This document shows, piece after piece, positions 1 through 9,542 of a stretch of DNA of 64,000 nucleotides. Position 1 is the stretch's first letter. Every line of letters begins with the position of its first letter. Both the position numbers and the translations under genes were made by a program. Under the pieces are notes generated by a model. The model ran no database searches. It was not told where the DNA came from and saw nothing but the letters and a program-made list of their open reading frames with translations. Source of the DNA: Bryobacterales bacterium (GTDB lineage Bacteria; Acidobacteriota; Terriglobia; Bryobacterales; Bryobacteraceae); assembly GCA_016713735.1 (NCBI GenBank), contig JADJOP010000032.1:419715-483714 (forward strand). The letters are read 5' to 3'.

Positions 1-1467
1 CCAAAAGCGCGAGTTCGGCGTTCTCACCCCCTGTGCGCGATACGGAATCACCGACCCCTCCGGCCGCTTCACCATCTGCTGCACAAAGCCGATCTCCATC
101 GAGTTCACATACAGCGTCTGCGTCTGCGGATCAAAGCTCGCCCCGCCCCAATTCGCCCCGCCATTCGTCGACGGAAACAGAATCGTCTTCTTCATCCCAA
201 TCGGCGTATAGAGCGGCGCAAACACCGCATCCTTGATGATCTCCTCGCAAAACGCCCGCGACTCCGGCGTCACATCCGTCAACTCCTCCGGCTTCATGCT
301 TTGCCGCGTGAACGGCGGCGGCTTCACCGGATACGGCTGCGTCGGATAGGTATACTCGCCCGGCGTCTCGCTCTTCGGCGCCGGCCGCTCTTCGATCTCA
401 AACAACGGCTTGCCCGTTGCACGGTCAAACAGAAACACAAAGCCCGTCTTGGTCACCTGCGCCACCGCCGCCACCGGCTTGCCGCCGCGTGTCACCGTCA
501 CCAGGTTCGGCTGCGCCGGCAAATCGTAATCCCAGATGTTGTGATGCACCGTCTGGAAGTGCCACACGCGCTTCCCCGTCGCCGCTTCCAGCGCCACCAG
601 CGAATCGCCAAACAAACCCGCCCCCGCGCGGTCACCCCCATAGAGATCGGTCGACGGCGAGGTCAGCGGCAGAAACACCAGCCCGCGCTCCGCATCCACG
701 CTCATCACGCTCCACACATTCGTCCCGCCGCGGTCCTTCCACGAATCGCCGGGCCATGTGTCATGACCAAACTCACCCGGCCGCGGCACGGTGTGGAACT
801 GCCACACCAGCTTCCCCGTGCGCACATCATAAGCGCGCACATCGCCCGCCGGACCCTTCGGCTCGCCATCCGGAACAATCGAGCCGCAAATCGCCAGGTC
901 TTTGTAAATCGCCGGCGGCGAGGTCATCCCCACGCGGTGGTTCGGAAACTTCTCGGCGATCCCAGTGCGCAGGTTCACTGAGCCCTGTTCGCCAAACGCC
1001 GCATCAGCCTTGCCAGTCGCGGCGTCGATCGAAAACAGCCGCCCGCCCAGCGTGCCCAAGAGCAGCCGCTTCTGCTTGCCGTCGGTCCAATAGGCTACGC
1101 CTCGGTTGATGTACAGCCCGCCGGAAATGCGCTCGCGGTCCAACCCCGCATCGAACTTCCACAGCTCCTTGCCCGTCTCCGCATCCAGCGCCACCACGTT
1201 CGCAAAGGGCGTCGTCACGTACAGCACGCCATCCACCATCAGCGGCGTTGATTCAAAGGTCGACCGGAACGGCAGCGCCGTCCCATCGCTCTGCTCCCCC
1301 GTCTTGTAGGTCCAGGCGACCTTCAGCTTCGCCACATTGCCGCGGTGAATCTGCTTCAGCGGCGAATACCGCGTTCCCCCTGCATCGCCGCCCCAATGCC
1401 GCCATTCCTGCCCCTGCACGTCACCGCAGGCAGCCATCATCCCCAACGCGAATCCAAGCCAGCGCAT
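1..1467 (-). CDS. PQQ-dependent (quinoprotein) dehydrogenase, 3' end cut by window edge
   Basis: The visible 489 residues begin with a short hydrophobic leader (MRWLGFALGMMAACG) and continue as an eight-bladed propeller of the PQQ alcohol/glucose dehydrogenase family. Blade-docking motifs of the AxDxxTGKxxW type recur, for example ALDAETGKELWKF, AYDVRTGKLVWQF and LFDRATGKPLFEI. Family members oxidise alcohols or sugars in the periplasm with pyrroloquinoline quinone and pass electrons to the respiratory chain; the substrate here cannot be told. The ATG at 1467 is preferred because the signal peptide follows at once; an in-frame ATG lies seven codons upstream. The reading frame is open to base 1, so the C-terminus is missing. 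It diverges from the cupin gene, whose ATG is only 19 bases away. Confidence 0.88.
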   Translation of the reverse strand, partial: MRWLGFALGMMAACGDVQGQEWRHWGGDAGGTRYSPLKQIHRGNVAKLKVAWTYKTGEQSDGTALPFRSTFESTPLMVDGVLYVTTPFANVVALDAETGKELWKFDAGLDRERISGGLYINRGVAYWTDGKQKRLLLGTLGGRLFSIDAATGKADAAFGEQGSVNLRTGIAEKFPNHRVGMTSPPAIYKDLAICGSIVPDGEPKGPAGDVRAYDVRTGKLVWQFHTVPRPGEFGHDTWPGDSWKDRGGTNVWSVMSVDAERGLVFLPLTSPSTDLYGGDRAGAGLFGDSLVALEAATGKRVWHFQTVHHNIWDYDLPAQPNLVTVTRGGKPVAAVAQVTKTGFVFLFDRATGKPLFEIEERPAPKSETPGEYTYPTQPYPVKPPPFTRQSMKPEELTDVTPESRAFCEEIIKDAVFAPLYTPIGMKKTILFPSTNGGANWGGASFDPQTQTLYVNSMEIGFVQQMVKRPEGSVIPYRAQGVRTPNSRFW

Positions 1468-1486
1468 CGTGCGACCATCATATTGC

Positions 1487-1810
1487 ATGATCCTCACCAA
1501 CATCGCCGCGCGCGCCGAGTTTAGTGAAGAGAAAATGGGCAAGCTCACGCTCGCCAAGGGTGGCTACCTCTATGCCGGGCTCAACTGCTTTCTCCCCGGC
1601 CAGGAGCACAAAGCCCACACCCACGAGGGTCAGGACAAGATGTACGTGATTCTCGAAGGCTCCGGCGAAGCGACGGTCGGCGAACACGCCTCACAGGTCA
1701 CCACCGGCGACCTCGTGCTCGCCCCGTCCGGCGTGGTTCATTCCCTGCGGAACACCAGCGCGGCCAACCTCGTGGTCCTCGTCGTGTTCGCGCCGCCGCC
1801 TTCGAAATAG
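1487..1810 (+). CDS. Small single-domain cupin protein
   Basis: A 107-residue single cupin. Motif 2 fits the consensus exactly (GDLVLAPSGVVHSLRN). Motif 1 is GQEHKAHTHEGQDK, where Asp-Lys stands in the place usually held by Glu-Glu, so the metal site may be altered, with two or three His and perhaps the Asp as ligands. No signal peptide is visible, so it is probably cytoplasmic. Such proteins act as small isomerases, dioxygenases or binding proteins; substrate unknown. The ATG at 1487 is preferred to a GTG at 1469. It diverges from the PQQ gene and converges on the TPR gene that ends 25 bases further on. Confidence 0.8.
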   Translation: MILTNIAARAEFSEEKMGKLTLAKGGYLYAGLNCFLPGQEHKAHTHEGQDKMYVILEGSGEATVGEHASQVTTGDLVLAPSGVVHSLRNTSAANLVVLVVFAPPPSK

Positions 1811-1835
1811 ACGGCCAGCCATTCGGCCCAGCCCG

Positions 1836-3893
1836 TTACTGCTGGCTCTTGCGTGGTGTCTGCTCTTTGGCCTGCCGCACGCGCCCGCTCTCAAGCTTCT
1901 TCTGCACCTTGGCAACCTCGGCCTGGTCGATGTCCGGCGGCGCCAGCGCGTTCCACAACCGCACCGACGTCTCCCACTGCTCGATGGCGTCCTTCAGGTT
2001 GCCCTGCTTCATGTAGACATCGCCCAGGTGGTCGTTCACCGTCGGGTCCTTGCCGCTGTGCACGATGGCCCGCTTGAGGTACTCAACCGCTTCGTCCAAA
2101 CGCCCCAGCCGGTAGTAAACCCAGCCCAGGCTATCCAGAAACGCCCCGTTGTCCGGCTCCTGATCGACCGCCTTCTTGATCATCTCCAGCGCTTCGTTCA
2201 GCCGCACATTGCGGTCAGCCAGCATGTAGCCCAGATAGTTCAGCGCCGAGGCCGACTTCGGGTTCATGTCGAGAACCTTGCGGAACTCCGCCTCTGACTT
2301 GTCGAAGTTCTTCTGCTTCTCATACAGCGCCCCGCGCATGAAGTAGATCGGCTCTTTCTCATCGTTCGATGCCGATAGCTTCTCCGCTTCATCGAGCGCC
2401 TTGGCCATCTCGCCCCAGTTCTTCGTCTTCTCGTTCAACTGCGCCAGCGTCAGCCACGTCTCGCGATCGGTTTCCTTCTTGCCCAGCAGCTTCTTCACTT
2501 CCGCCGCCGCTTCCGCTCCCCGCCCCATATCGGCCAGCAGCGAACCCCGCACCAGAATCACAATCCGTTCGTCGGGAAACTTCTTCTTCGCCGCCTCTGA
2601 CTCTTCCAGCGCTTTGGTGAATTCCTTGGCCTGCCGCCACGTGTCCATCACCTGCGCTGAAGCCCGCGGCCCGTTCTTCTCATCCATCACCGCCAGCTCG
2701 CGGAACGTCGCCACCGCATCGGCATACTGCTCATGCGTGCGCTGCAGCAATCCCAACCGCTCCAGCAGGATCGCCCTGTTCGCCTTCTCCGACGCCGAAT
2801 ACGACTTCTTCGCCGTCGACTCGAGCACATTCTTCATGCCCGCCACCGCTTCGCCCAACTTGCCTTCAGCTTCGAAAATGCCGACCTCGTTGAACACGAT
2901 CTCCAGGTTGTCCGGTTCCAGCTTCTTGGCTTCGTTGATCGCCTTGCGCGCCTCGTCCCAGTTCCTCCGCTCACGGTGGATCTGCGAGATGCGCAGCCAG
3001 CTCTGCACGTCCTTCGCGTCTTCCGCGATCAGCTCCGTATAGAGCTTCAGCGATTCGTCATATTGATCGGAATAGAGCAGGCTTTGCGCCAGCGCCCGCT
3101 TCAAGTCGGGATTCTCCGGCGCCAGCTCCAGCGCCTTGCGCAGCGTCTCAGCCGCCAGCCCATACTCCTTCATCTGCTCATAACTGCCCGCCAGCGCCAT
3201 GAACGTGCGCAGGTTCGGCGACTTGTCCGACACGCGCTTCAGCAACTCGCTCGCCCGCCGCGCATCGCCCAGGTCCGAATACACCAGCGCCAGCCCCGTC
3301 AACGCATCTTCGTTTTCCGGATCCAGATCAAGCGCCTTCTGGAACGCTTTCTCGCTCTCCACCGAGTTCTGGCTGATCTTGTGCAGCCGCCCCAGCGTCA
3401 ACCACGCTTCCGTGTCCTTGGGGTCCTTCTCGGTGATCTTCAGATATTGCTCGGTGGCCCGCTGCAGCATGCTGTCGTTCACGCGCCCTTGCTGCGGGTC
3501 GCCGATCAGCCGCATGTAGATCCGCCCCAGCAGCCGCCGCGCGTTCAAATCGTCGGGATTCTCCCGCAGCGCCGCCTCGGCCTCGGTCACGCCTTCCTTC
3601 AACCGCCCGCCCTGAATGTACAGGTCCGACAGTTCATCGGCCAGGAACCGCGCCGAAGGGTCAGCCTTCATCGCCAGCCGCAGATTATCGATCGCCTGGT
3701 TCAGATACTCACTTCGATTGTTGTAGGCGCCCGCCAGCTCCGTATACAGGTGGCTTAGGGAATAGTGATAGTATGCCGCCCCTCGGTCCAGTGTCTGTTC
3801 CTTCGCCGGCTGTGCGGCCGGTTGCTGCGCGGTGGCCATCTGCACCCACATCAGGCTCATCCCCGCGGCCAGGGTTACGCGTGTCCTAGTCAT
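1836..3893 (-). CDS. Exported tetratricopeptide (TPR) repeat protein, 685 aa
   Basis: An N-terminal signal peptide (residues 1-22, ending ATAQQ) is followed by TPR units over nearly the whole length; typical repeats include the stretches DPKDTEAWLTLGRLHK and DNGAFLDSLGWVYYRLG. TPR arrays are protein-docking scaffolds, here probably periplasmic or outer-membrane attached. Acidobacterial genomes have many of these. A good ribosome site (GGAAGGAAG) lies six bases before the ATG at 3893. It is a single gene with about 310 bases of non-coding DNA upstream. The C-terminal tail is basic and Gln-rich. The exact partner is unknown. Confidence 0.85.
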   Translation of the reverse strand: MTRTRVTLAAGMSLMWVQMATAQQPAAQPAKEQTLDRGAAYYHYSLSHLYTELAGAYNNRSEYLNQAIDNLRLAMKADPSARFLADELSDLYIQGGRLKEGVTEAEAALRENPDDLNARRLLGRIYMRLIGDPQQGRVNDSMLQRATEQYLKITEKDPKDTEAWLTLGRLHKISQNSVESEKAFQKALDLDPENEDALTGLALVYSDLGDARRASELLKRVSDKSPNLRTFMALAGSYEQMKEYGLAAETLRKALELAPENPDLKRALAQSLLYSDQYDESLKLYTELIAEDAKDVQSWLRISQIHRERRNWDEARKAINEAKKLEPDNLEIVFNEVGIFEAEGKLGEAVAGMKNVLESTAKKSYSASEKANRAILLERLGLLQRTHEQYADAVATFRELAVMDEKNGPRASAQVMDTWRQAKEFTKALEESEAAKKKFPDERIVILVRGSLLADMGRGAEAAAEVKKLLGKKETDRETWLTLAQLNEKTKNWGEMAKALDEAEKLSASNDEKEPIYFMRGALYEKQKNFDKSEAEFRKVLDMNPKSASALNYLGYMLADRNVRLNEALEMIKKAVDQEPDNGAFLDSLGWVYYRLGRLDEAVEYLKRAIVHSGKDPTVNDHLGDVYMKQGNLKDAIEQWETSVRLWNALAPPDIDQAEVAKVQKKLESGRVRQAKEQTPRKSQQ

Positions 3894-4206
3894 CTACTTC
3901 CTTCCGTCAGCTCTTGGGGATAAGGTCCCGGCGCCAAGGGGGGACCCACCGCTCCAAAGGGTTTCCGACGCCTTTCTGGTTCCTAGTATATCCCCGGCCT
4001 TGACCGGCTTTGGGCGGTACCACCTTGCCGGACCGTACTGCCATCCCCCACACTCTGGGCATGGCTAACCCCATGCAATGCCAGCAACCGTACACGCCTT
4101 GTCTAATGGATGCGCCACTCCACCCCCCGGGTTTCAACTCGTTTGCGTACAGTATGATGCGCTCCCCTCCACTTGACCGCACACCGTACACTAAAAGTCA
4201 TTCTCC
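3894..4206. other. Intergenic region between divergent TPR gene and miaA
   Basis: Some 313 bases with no convincing gene; short ORFs here have no ribosome site or recognisable sequence. It must hold the two divergent promoters. A weak candidate for miaA is GTTTCA (4131-4136), a 16-base spacer and TATGAT (4153-4158). I see no riboswitch or terminator. Confidence 0.4.
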
Positions 4207-5145
4207 GTGAACGGGTCACCTCTCATCGCCGTCCTCGGCCCCACCGGCTCCGGCAAAAGCGATCTCGCCATCGCCCTCGCCGAACGCTTCCAGGGCGAAA
4301 TCCTCAACTGCGATTCCGTCCAGGTCTACCGCCACTTCGATATCGGCACCGCCAAAACGCCCCTCGCCGAACGCCGCCACATCCCTCACCATCTGTTGGA
4401 CTTCGTCGACCCTGACGAATTGTTTACCGCCGGTGACTATGCCCGCCTGGGCCGTACCATCCTCACCGCCGTCACCGCTCGCAATCGTCTCCCCATTGTC
4501 TGCGGCGGCACCGGCTTTTACCTCCGCGCTCTCCTCGACGGCCTCTTCGAAGGCCCCGGCCGCGATGAACAGTTGCGCCACAGGTTGCTCATGCGTGAGG
4601 CCGCCCGCCCCGGCGCCATGCACCGCCTCCTCCGCCGCCTCGACCCCCATTCCGCCACCCGCATTCACTCCAACGACGCCACCAAACTCCTCCGCGCCCT
4701 CGAAGTGCGCCTCCTCACCCGCCGCCCTATCTCCACCTTGTTCGAACAAGGCCGTGAGGCTCTCCACGGCTATCGCACTTTGAAGATAGGCCTCAACCCG
4801 CCCCGCCAACTGCTCTATGAACGGCTGGATGCCCGCTGTGAGCGCATGTTTACCTCTCCCGGCATCCTCGAGGAGACGCAGTCCATTCTCGCCATGGGCT
4901 TTCCTTCGAATGCCAAGCCCTTCACATCCATCGGCTATGTCCAGGCGCTCAGCGTGTTGAACGGCGAGTCGTCCACCGAACATGCCATCGAGGAAGCGCG
5001 CAAACAAACACGCCGCTACGCCAAGCGCCAGTGGACCTGGTTCCGCCGCGAAACCGGACTGACTTGGTTGGATGGCTGTGGCTCCGAAGATGCGGTTCAG
5101 CAACGAGCCTGTGAGCTTGTGGCGGACTTCCTTTCGCGTTCTTAG
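4207..5145 (+). CDS. miaA: tRNA dimethylallyltransferase MiaA
   Basis: A 312-residue enzyme that adds the dimethylallyl group from DMAPP to N6 of A37 in tRNAs reading UNN codons. The P-loop GPTGSGKSDLA (residues 10-20), the DSVQVYRHFDIGTAK segment and HHLLDFVDP are diagnostic of the family, and the length is normal. The start is GTG at 4207; no strong ribosome site precedes it, but it gives the expected short N-terminus before the P-loop. In many bacteria hfq follows miaA. Here a small secreted protein follows after 149 bases instead. Confidence 0.95.
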   Translation: MNGSPLIAVLGPTGSGKSDLAIALAERFQGEILNCDSVQVYRHFDIGTAKTPLAERRHIPHHLLDFVDPDELFTAGDYARLGRTILTAVTARNRLPIVCGGTGFYLRALLDGLFEGPGRDEQLRHRLLMREAARPGAMHRLLRRLDPHSATRIHSNDATKLLRALEVRLLTRRPISTLFEQGREALHGYRTLKIGLNPPRQLLYERLDARCERMFTSPGILEETQSILAMGFPSNAKPFTSIGYVQALSVLNGESSTEHAIEEARKQTRRYAKRQWTWFRRETGLTWLDGCGSEDAVQQRACELVADFLSRS

Positions 5146-5294
5146 TTGTGCCGCGCTCTTACCGTAACCACTCGGAAACACCCCACCGAACCTTGCACTT
5201 TTCTTTTTCAAACACCGGAACAATTCCGTGCCTGGTTCGTATCAAGAGGTGTGCGTAAGCACAAGCCAAGGAGCTAAGCAGGAGCTAAACAACC

Positions 5295-5615
5295 ATGAAG
5301 AAGTTGATGGCATTTTTGACAGTGGCGGCCATGTCTGTCGCCGCTGCGGCTGAAACCTACAAAGTGACGTTGTTCCAGGAATCGATTGTCAATGGCACCA
5401 CGCTGAAGCCCGGTGACTATAAGGTGATGGTCGATGGCGAAAAGGCCACGATCGGCGCCGGCAAGAACAAGGTCGAGGTCCCCGTCAAGGTTGAGACCGC
5501 CGACAGCAAGTTCTCTTCCACCTCGGTTCGCTATCAGAATGGCGACGGCAAGTATCGCGTGAAGGAAATCCGCGTCGGCGGCACCTCCACCAAGCTTGTC
5601 TTCGAGGTCAACTAA
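5295..5615 (+). CDS. Small secreted protein of unknown function, 106 aa
   Basis: A signal peptide (MKKLMAFLTVAAMSVAAAA) precedes about 87 residues rich in Val, Lys and Thr that look all-beta (ETYKVTLFQESIVNGTTLKP and similar). Similar short exported proteins are common in Acidobacteria but have no assigned role that I know. Two copies of AGGAGCTAA (5269-5277 and 5280-5288) stand before the ATG, so there are tandem Shine-Dalgarno sequences. A strong intrinsic terminator follows at 5732. This looks like a well-expressed single-gene unit. Confidence 0.75.
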   Translation: MKKLMAFLTVAAMSVAAAAETYKVTLFQESIVNGTTLKPGDYKVMVDGEKATIGAGKNKVEVPVKVETADSKFSSTSVRYQNGDGKYRVKEIRVGGTSTKLVFEVN

Positions 5616-5731
5616 GTTTCCCCAACCGGCCCGGCACTCACCTGCCGGACCATTCCTCCAACCGCGTTCGTGTTCCCTTGCCGCCCGGTTCGCGGCCGGG
5701 GAGCGCGTGCGCGGCTCTCTTCAAATGGCAT

Positions 5732-5772
5732 CCGGTGTGAAGCGGGATGAGCCGCCTCACACCGGTTTTTTT
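5732..5772 (+). terminator. Intrinsic terminator after the small secreted protein gene
   Basis: CCGGTGTGA (5732-5740) pairs with TCACACCGG (5757-5765), extended inside by GCGG/CCGC, and the hairpin is followed by seven T (5766-5772). It separates the 5295 gene from the TPR gene at 5810. Confidence 0.85.
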
Positions 5773-5809
5773 CGGGAACTCACATCGCCGCTGGTAAAAT
5801 GGAAACTTG

Positions 5810-6829
5810 ATGTTTCGTTCCGCGGTACTGCTCGTTCTCCTCCTATTCCTCGTCCCCTCAGCCTACTCGCAGACCTTTCTCGTAGCGCCCCTGGAGAATC
5901 GCTCCCGCAACTCCAATCTCGATTGGATCGGTGAGAGCATCGCTGAATCCATCCGCGCCGCCCTGCTCTCCTCCGATCTCGCCGTCCTCAGCCGCGAAGA
6001 GCGCGAATCCGGCATCAAGCGGCTCTCCTTGAAGCCCGGCGCGCCGCTCTCGTTTGCTTCCCTCATCAAACTCACCGAAAATCTCGACGCCATGCTGGAA
6101 ACCCTCGTCTCCTATCGCGTCGTTCGCTTTCTCGTGAAGGACTTCCAACTGAGCCGTGAAGAGTTTGAGCGGCGCCATCCTCCACTCAAGCTGACCGCCA
6201 AGGAATACTACGTCCGCGGCCTGATGGCGTCCTCCAAGGAGGCCCGCCACCGCTACTTCGCCCAGGCCGTCCGCCTCGAGCCTTCCTTCGCCCAACCCTG
6301 CTTCTATCTCGGCCGCATGCAATGGGACATGGACAACTACCGCGTCGCCGCCGGATGGCTCGAACGCATCTCCCCCGAGCAAGAGCATTACTGGGAGGCG
6401 CAATTCTTCCTCGGCTTGAGCCGCTATCAGTCGGCGAACTTCGAGGCCGCTCTCGAAGCCTTCCGCCGCCTCGCCGCGCGCCGCCCACTCCCGGAAGTCG
6501 TCAACAACCTCGGCGCCGTCGAGCTCGCGCTCGACCTTCCCGACGCCCTCACCCACTTCAACGCCGCCCTCGCCAGCGACCCCTCCGACCCCGACTACCA
6601 CTTCAACGTCGCCTACACCCTCTGGCGCCGCGGTGATTTCGCCGCCGCCGCCCAGGGCTTCCGCGCCGTCCTCGACCGCGTCAACGACGATCAGGACGCC
6701 ATCCTCCTCCTCGGCCGCTCCCTCAAGGAAAGCGGTCCCCGCCAAGGCGAACTCCGCTTGGAAGGCCTCGAACGCTTGAAGGAAGAGACCGATCTCTCCG
6801 GCTTCCGCGCGTCACAACCCGCCAAATAG
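5810..6829 (+). CDS. Exported TPR protein with TolB/FlgO-like N-terminus
   Basis: A signal peptide (MFRSAVLLVLLLFLVPSAYSQ) is followed by a segment like the N-terminal domain of TolB/FlgO-type proteins (VAPLENRSRNSNLDWIGESI), then TPR units from about residue 130 to the end. From memory, relatives in Acidobacteria carry a longer beta-rich segment between the first domain and the TPRs; here the text jumps from TENLDAMLETLV to REEFERRHPPLKL, so about 80 residues may be absent. The ATG at 5810 is preferred to the TTG just before it. Role unknown, probably an envelope scaffold. Confidence 0.75.
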   Translation: MFRSAVLLVLLLFLVPSAYSQTFLVAPLENRSRNSNLDWIGESIAESIRAALLSSDLAVLSREERESGIKRLSLKPGAPLSFASLIKLTENLDAMLETLVSYRVVRFLVKDFQLSREEFERRHPPLKLTAKEYYVRGLMASSKEARHRYFAQAVRLEPSFAQPCFYLGRMQWDMDNYRVAAGWLERISPEQEHYWEAQFFLGLSRYQSANFEAALEAFRRLAARRPLPEVVNNLGAVELALDLPDALTHFNAALASDPSDPDYHFNVAYTLWRRGDFAAAAQGFRAVLDRVNDDQDAILLLGRSLKESGPRQGELRLEGLERLKEETDLSGFRASQPAK

Positions 6830-6875
6830 ACCCCTCGCGCCCGAACGCCGGCGTCCTCGGGCATAGAATAGTGCA

Positions 6876-9452
6876 TTGTTGCGTATCGGCCCCTTCTTAC
6901 TCACTTTCAGCCTGTCCACCGTGATGCTGGCTCAGACCCCACCGCCGGCCCCTGCCCCCAAGCCTGCCGCCACCCGCACCCAGCGCATGCAGGCCTCCGC
7001 GCAGCGCAATGAAAACGTCGCCCTCCAACGCATCGACAACAACGTCGTCAAGGAAGCCGGCATCCGCCTCGGCATCCAGACCGCCCTCATCCAGGAAGCC
7101 CCACCCGATGGCGTCTACTTCGCCACCGAGTTCGGCCAATCGGCCCAACGCCCGCCCTTCTTCGCCGCCCCTAATCGCCTTCCCTCCTGGCACGCCGAGC
7201 TCTTCGCCGACCACCGCAACAGCGTCTTCAACGCCCGCACCTTCTTCCAGGTCGGTCCCGTCCAACCCTCCCGCCGCAACTCCTACGGCCTGCGCGCCAC
7301 CACCGGGGCCGGACCCCTCGGCTACCTCACCGCCGCCTTCAACCAGCGCAAAATCCGCGGCATGGTCAACGGCAACGTCCTCGTTCCGCTCGCCTCCGAA
7401 CGCACTCCGCTCACCACCGACCCCGCCGCCCGCGCCATCGTCCAACGCCTTCTCAACGCCTATCCCACCACCCTGCCCAACCGCCCCGACTACGACATGC
7501 GCGCCCTCAATACCAACTCCCCTCAGCGCATTGATGAGCTCGACGGCTCGCTCCGCCTCGACCGCGACACCTTCGCCAAAGGCCGCCTCGCCCTCAGCCA
7601 TACGCTCGTCCGCAGCAACACCAGCGCCTTCCAGTTCGTCGCCGGCCAGAACCCCGACGCCTCAATCCACACCCACCGCTCGCAAGCCTCCTGGCACGGC
7701 GAGCTGGCCTCAACCACCGCCCTCGACCTCGGCGTCTCTTTCCAACGCGTGCGCTCCCTGCTCAAGCCCGAGCCCAATGCCGTCGGCCCTCGCGTCCGCT
7801 TCGGCTTTCAAATCGAGGAGCTCGGCCCCAACAGCGAGTTCCCCATCAACCGCGCCTACAATACCTTCCGTTACGCCGCTACGCTCTCCACCCGCGCCGG
7901 CGACCGCCACACTCTCACCTATGGCGGCGAGTTCAGCCGCTACCAGCTCAACGGCCGCGAAACCAACAACGAGCGCGGCTACTTCATCTTCAGCAACGCC
8001 TTCGGCCGCACCGCCGTGGAGAACTTCCGCCTCGGCATCCCCGCTTTCTACGAGGTCACCGTCGGCGATCTCCATCGCGGCTTCCGCAACTCCGCCGCCG
8101 CCCTTCACTTCTCTGACCGTTGGCGCCTCACCCCCCGCCTCCAGCTCCTCTACGGCCTGCGCTACTCGCTGCTCACCACACCCACCGAGGTCAACGGCTT
8201 CAACGCTCCCGCCTATCCCTGCGACTGCAACAACGTCAGCCCCCGCCTCACCCTCGCCTGGCAAGCCCCCCGCGCCTGGGTCATGCGCCTCAACTACAAC
8301 ATCAACTTCGGCGACATCCAACCCGTCACCTGGCAACAGATCCGCAACAACTTCCCCGAGGCCCGCTACATCCAGCTCCAGAATCCCGATCTCGTCAATC
8401 CCCTCACCGCCCTCGCTTCCAATCCCTCAGCCATCCGCAACGGCCCCACCAACCTCGCCCCCGACCTCGTCTCCCCCTACAGCCACCAGTACGGCCTCAC
8501 CCTCGAACGCCGTCTCGCCGGCGGTGCCGCCCTCCGCCTCGGCTATGTCGGCAGCCGCGCGTTCAAGCTCATCAACTCCTTCATCTTCAACCGCGCCGAG
8601 ATCGTGCCCGGCATCCCCCTCACCCTCAATACTGTCGACCGCCGCCGCCCCGACCCCAACTTCACCGAGGTCCGCCACATCGTCAACGCCGGCATCGCCT
8701 ACTACAACGCCGCCCTCATCAGCATCGATCTGCCCGGCGCCCGCGGCCTCCGCGGCGGCGTCTCCTACACCTTCAGCAAAGCCACCGACGAAGGCCCCGA
8801 CTACACCGCCACCGCCGCCAACAACGACCTCTCCCGCGGCCGCAGCCAGTGGCAATACGACACCCGCTACGACAAAAAGGGCCTCTCCAACTTCGATTCC
8901 ACCCACGCCCTGCAGCTCTACTACGCCTACGATCTGCCCAAACTCGTCCACGGCGCCCGCTGGTCCGGCGCCATCCTCAACGGCTGGCAGCTCTCCGGCG
9001 TCGCCATGCTCCGAACCGGCACACCCCTCACCCTCTTCATCGGCTCCGACGCCCCCGGCTTCGGCAATGTCGACGGCGGCCCCAGCGATCGCCCCAACAT
9101 CATCGACCCCTCCATCCTCGGCGACACCATCTCGCATCCCGACCGCGCTCCGCTCATCCTGCGGCGCGACCGCTTCGCCTACATCATCCCCGGCGAAACC
9201 CACGGCTCTCTCGGCCGCAATACCTTCCGCAAAGCCAACATCGCCAACCTCAACGCCTCCATCGGCAAGGAGTGGCGCATCGGCTCCCATCGCGAATGGA
9301 CCGCCCAACTGCGCGGCGAAGCCTACAATCTCACCAATACGCCGCAGTTCGATGAGCCACAACGCAACCTCAGTTCGCCTTCTTTTGGAAAGATCACCAA
9401 CACGCTCAACGACGGCCGCGTGTTCCAATTCAGTGTGAGAATGACTCTGTGA
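6876..9452 (+). CDS. TonB-dependent receptor-like outer-membrane beta-barrel, 858 aa
   Basis: A short signal peptide (MLRIGPFLLTFSLSTVMLAQ) leads a Pro-rich linker and a long barrel. The C-terminus is the pattern of acidobacterial Oar-like receptors: GEAYNLTNTPQFDEPQ and a last strand ending in FQFSVRMTL. The N-terminal carboxypeptidase-regulatory domain and a recognisable plug are missing, so it may be a barrel lacking a classic plug, or one fed by another partner. The start is TTG (6876 or 6879), 46 bases after the TPR gene, so the two may be co-transcribed. Ligand unknown. Confidence 0.75.
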   Translation: MLRIGPFLLTFSLSTVMLAQTPPPAPAPKPAATRTQRMQASAQRNENVALQRIDNNVVKEAGIRLGIQTALIQEAPPDGVYFATEFGQSAQRPPFFAAPNRLPSWHAELFADHRNSVFNARTFFQVGPVQPSRRNSYGLRATTGAGPLGYLTAAFNQRKIRGMVNGNVLVPLASERTPLTTDPAARAIVQRLLNAYPTTLPNRPDYDMRALNTNSPQRIDELDGSLRLDRDTFAKGRLALSHTLVRSNTSAFQFVAGQNPDASIHTHRSQASWHGELASTTALDLGVSFQRVRSLLKPEPNAVGPRVRFGFQIEELGPNSEFPINRAYNTFRYAATLSTRAGDRHTLTYGGEFSRYQLNGRETNNERGYFIFSNAFGRTAVENFRLGIPAFYEVTVGDLHRGFRNSAAALHFSDRWRLTPRLQLLYGLRYSLLTTPTEVNGFNAPAYPCDCNNVSPRLTLAWQAPRAWVMRLNYNINFGDIQPVTWQQIRNNFPEARYIQLQNPDLVNPLTALASNPSAIRNGPTNLAPDLVSPYSHQYGLTLERRLAGGAALRLGYVGSRAFKLINSFIFNRAEIVPGIPLTLNTVDRRRPDPNFTEVRHIVNAGIAYYNAALISIDLPGARGLRGGVSYTFSKATDEGPDYTATAANNDLSRGRSQWQYDTRYDKKGLSNFDSTHALQLYYAYDLPKLVHGARWSGAILNGWQLSGVAMLRTGTPLTLFIGSDAPGFGNVDGGPSDRPNIIDPSILGDTISHPDRAPLILRRDRFAYIIPGETHGSLGRNTFRKANIANLNASIGKEWRIGSHREWTAQLRGEAYNLTNTPQFDEPQRNLSSPSFGKITNTLNDGRVFQFSVRMTL

Positions 9453-9464
9453 TGTCCCACCGAC

Positions 9465-9493
9465 TCGATTTAGCTCCTCCGTGGCCGTATAAT
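9465..9493 (+). promoter_or_regulatory. Probable sigma-70 promoter of the PP2C operon
   Basis: A perfect -10 box TATAAT (9488-9493) sits 17 bases after TCGATT (9465-9470, three of six matches to TTGACA). Transcription would start near 9500, some 40 bases before the phosphatase ATG. Confidence 0.5.
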
Positions 9494-9542
9494 GCCCAGA
9501 GCGCTGTTCGCGCCGCTGGAGTTGGCCGCTAACCGGAGGAGC

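Noticed and set aside
7009..9438. A long open frame (809 codons) in another frame of the receptor gene
   Set aside because: Its product is almost only Pro, Ser, Ala and Thr, as expected from the codon bias of the real gene; the receptor frame has signal peptide and barrel motifs.
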